Positions 4,649 to 6,645 of a stretch of 6,645 bases of DNA are shown here, in pieces (position 1 is the first letter of the stretch; each line of letters starts with the position of its first letter). The notes under the pieces are model-generated. The model saw nothing but the letters and a program-made list of their open reading frames with translations. It was not told the DNA's origin and ran no database searches. The DNA is from CALACW01 sp002431305 (GTDB lineage: Bacteria; Bacillota; Clostridia; Oscillospirales; Acutalibacteraceae), in NCBI GenBank assembly GCA_937890355.1, contig CALACW010000139.1, positions 1-6,645 on the forward strand. Direction: 5' to 3'. The position numbers and the translations under genes were made by a program.

Positions 4649-6508
4649 TCATTTCTTTAAATAAATAAGCAATACGGAAATATCCGCGGGGCTTACGCCC
4701 GAAATTCTCGAAGCCTGACCGATACTGTGCGGTCTTATTTTATTAAGTTTTTCCCGCGCTTCGAGTCTTAATCCCACAACCGAATCATAATCTATATCCT
4801 CGGGAATGATTTTGACCTCGAGCCGTCTCATCTCGGCAACCTGGGCTATCTGGCGTTTAATATAGCCCGCATATTTCAAATCTATTTCAACCTGCTCGAA
4901 CACGTCGTCGGGCAAATCGGGTCTGCCGAAGTCGAACGGCGTTAATATTTCATAGCTTAACTGCGGACGTCTTATCAAGTCGGCAAGTTTTACGCCCGTC
5001 GTAAGCGGAGCTGTGCCGTGCTCAATTAAAACCGAATTTATATTATCCGACGGCGCGATAACTTTTTTCTCGACGCGTCGTTTTTCTTCGTCTATCAGCT
5101 TTAATTTCGTCTGTAATTTTTCATATCGTTCGTCGGAAATCAGTCCCAATTCATGACCTAATCCCGACAGTCGTATATCCGCGTTGTCCTGTCTTAAAAG
5201 AAGCCTGTATTCAGACCTTGAAGTCATCATTCTGTATGGCTCGTTACAGCCCTTCGTAACAAGGTCGTCAATGAGCGTGCCTATATATGAGCTTGCTCTG
5301 TCGAGTATAAACGGCTCTTTTCCCTGCGCTTTCAGAGCGGCGTTTACACCCGCGACAAATCCCTGCGCGGCGGCTTCCTCATAACCGCTCGAACCGTTGA
5401 ACTGTCCCGCGCCGTAGAGTCCGGGCAGACTTATAAATTCAAGAGTCGGTCTCAGTGCGAGAGGGTCAACGCAGTCGTATTCGATAGCGTACGCGTTTCG
5501 CATAACCTCGACGTGTTCAAGTCCCTTTATCGTTCTTAAAAATGCCAGTTGAACGTCCTCGGGGAGCGACGAGGACATGCCCTGCAAATACATCTCCTCA
5601 GTATCGAGTCCGCACGGCTCGACAAAAAGCTGATGACGCTGTTTCTCCGAAAATCTGACTATTTTATCCTCAATGCTCGGGCAGTAGCGGGGACCTATGC
5701 CCTCTATCATTCCCGAATAAAGAGGCGAACGCGATATATTGTCAAGAATTATTTTTTTCGTATCTTCATTCGTATACGTCATATAGCATACGGCTTTGTT
5801 TTCGGGCGGAACCTCGGTCGAAAACGAGAACGGAGTGACCTTTTCATCGCCCTTTTGAATTTCCATTTTATCAATATCGACGCTTCGTCTGTTGACTCTC
5901 GACGGCGTACCCGTCTTAAAACGTCTTAGGGGAATATTGAGTTTTAAAAGCGCGTCGGAAAGACCGATTGCGGGAAAAACCCCGTCCGGCCCCGAGGAAT
6001 AACACTTGTCGCCTACATATATTTTTCCGTTTAAAAATGTTCCCGTAGCGAGAACGACGCATTTCGCCCTATAAACCGCGTCGAGTTTTGTTTTTAAAAC
6101 CCATTCGTCTCCGTCTTTATGCAAGTCGACGATTTCGCTCTGCTTTAACTGCAAGCCCTCGGTTTTTTCGAGCGTGTGTTTCATATATTTTCCGTATTCG
6201 CGCCTGTCAATCTGCGCTCTTAAAGAATAAACGGCGGGACCCTTTCCGCGGTTGAGAATTCTCGACTGTATGGACGTGTGATCGGCGGCAATGCCCATCT
6301 CTCCGCCGAGCGCGTCAAGCTCCCGCACAAGATGCCCTTTTGACGTGCCTCCTATCGACGGATTGCACGGCATGTTGCCCACAGAGTCCATATTAATAGT
6401 AAAAATAACGGTTTTGCATCCGAGCCTCGCGCTCGCGAGAGCCGCCTCGATACCCGCGTGTCCCGCGCCTATAACCGCCACGTCAAAGCTGTCAGCATAG
6501 AATTCCAT
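4649..6508 (-). CDS. mnmG: MnmG (GidA), FAD-dependent tRNA U34 carboxymethylaminomethyl-modification enzyme
   Basis: MnmG is the FAD- and NADH-binding partner of MnmE in the cytoplasmic complex that modifies U34. The 619 residues match the family's long form (about 620-630). The FAD dinucleotide fold GAGHAG is at 14-19. The two conserved cysteines are in place: C48 in PCNPSIGG (47-54) and C276 in GPRYCPSIEDK (272-282). Further marks are LNRGKGPAVYSLRAQIDRREY (85-105), ATGTFLNGKIYVG (154-166), GAGQFNGSSGYEEAAAQG (367-384) and MMTSRSEYRLLLRQDNAD (427-444). The MnmE- and tRNA-binding C-terminal domain includes YAGYIKRQ (546-553) and RPHSIGQASRISGVSPADI (592-610). The ATG has a GGTGAT SD sequence 6 nt upstream. 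It is the first gene of the operon. No frameshift or missing motif is seen. Confidence 0.98.
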   Translation of the reverse strand: MEFYADSFDVAVIGAGHAGIEAALASARLGCKTVIFTINMDSVGNMPCNPSIGGTSKGHLVRELDALGGEMGIAADHTSIQSRILNRGKGPAVYSLRAQIDRREYGKYMKHTLEKTEGLQLKQSEIVDLHKDGDEWVLKTKLDAVYRAKCVVLATGTFLNGKIYVGDKCYSSGPDGVFPAIGLSDALLKLNIPLRRFKTGTPSRVNRRSVDIDKMEIQKGDEKVTPFSFSTEVPPENKAVCYMTYTNEDTKKIILDNISRSPLYSGMIEGIGPRYCPSIEDKIVRFSEKQRHQLFVEPCGLDTEEMYLQGMSSSLPEDVQLAFLRTIKGLEHVEVMRNAYAIEYDCVDPLALRPTLEFISLPGLYGAGQFNGSSGYEEAAAQGFVAGVNAALKAQGKEPFILDRASSYIGTLIDDLVTKGCNEPYRMMTSRSEYRLLLRQDNADIRLSGLGHELGLISDERYEKLQTKLKLIDEEKRRVEKKVIAPSDNINSVLIEHGTAPLTTGVKLADLIRRPQLSYEILTPFDFGRPDLPDDVFEQVEIDLKYAGYIKRQIAQVAEMRRLEVKIIPEDIDYDSVVGLRLEAREKLNKIRPHSIGQASRISGVSPADISVLLIYLKK

Positions 6509-6539
6509 TTATATCACCGATTATAATAAATATCAATAT

Positions 6540-6568
6540 ATAATACCACGCATTAAAAATAAAAGCAA
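6540..6568 (-). promoter_or_regulatory. Extended -10 promoter for the mnmG-mnmE-tadA operon
   Basis: On the - strand, TTGCTT (6563-6568) is separated by 17 nt from TATTAT (6540-6545), which is preceded by TGG, an extended -10 element that can compensate for the weak -35. Transcription would start near 6533, about 25 nt before the ATG. A second possible promoter lies further upstream: TCTACA (6598-6603), 17 nt, TATAAT (6575-6580). The region 6509-6645 contains no gene that I can see. Confidence 0.6.
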
Positions 6569-6645
6569 TAATTTATTATAAGGCATAAACAAAATATTGT
6601 AGAGTTACAATTGATGTGAGACTAAAATTTGAAAAAAGTATAGAA

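Noticed and set aside
6509..6645. A riboswitch, T-box or RNA gene upstream of mnmG
   Set aside because: The segment is AT-rich without substantial stems or a T-box/riboswitch core. With the proposed promoter the leader is only about 25 nt.

Overview
The window looks like a chromosomal segment from a member of the Firmicutes, most likely class Clostridia. Supporting signs are a WalJ-type metallo-beta-lactamase gene joined to rlmH, an OGG1-like 8-oxoguanine glycosylase of the kind known from clostridia, SD-led genes, and AT-rich intergenic DNA. Assignment below class is not possible by eye. I see no phage, plasmid, CRISPR, restriction or toxin-antitoxin genes. Most of the window is housekeeping.

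Left part (1-1336, + strand): the 3' portion of a WalJ/YycJ-like metallohydrolase gene runs off the left edge. It overlaps rlmH (23S rRNA methyltransferase) by one base. Directly after the rlmH stop lies a roughly 153-bp long-palindrome element with terminal inverted repeats and flanking TA, which looks like a MITE. A strong hairpin-plus-T-tract terminator follows, between the convergent rlmH and ogg genes.

Middle (1349-2839): ogg (DNA repair) is on the - strand with a GTG start. A divergent, AT-rich intergenic region (2183-2569) separates it from an 89-codon gene of unknown function on the + strand. The intergenic region is unusually rich in regulatory-looking sequence: a good ogg promoter, a cluster of TTTTGAAC direct repeats spaced about one helical turn apart, a 7-bp inverted repeat overlapping a TATAAT box, and two TTTGT...ACAAA palindromes. 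The small protein is predicted to be tail-anchored in the membrane. This regulatory region and the protein it drives are the most likely source of new biology here.

Right part (2829-6508, - strand): mnmG, mnmE and tadA form a tight operon (gaps of 10 and 1 nt) transcribed leftward from a promoter near 6540-6568. All three products act on the tRNA wobble nucleotide. MnmE and MnmG together build the C5 side chain on U34, and TadA converts A34 to inosine. The order mnmG then mnmE is the reverse of the classical mnmE-mnmG arrangement. The end of tadA overlaps the end of the 89-codon gene by 11 bp tail to tail, so any terminator for the operon must lie inside the neighbouring coding sequence. A candidate is visible there.
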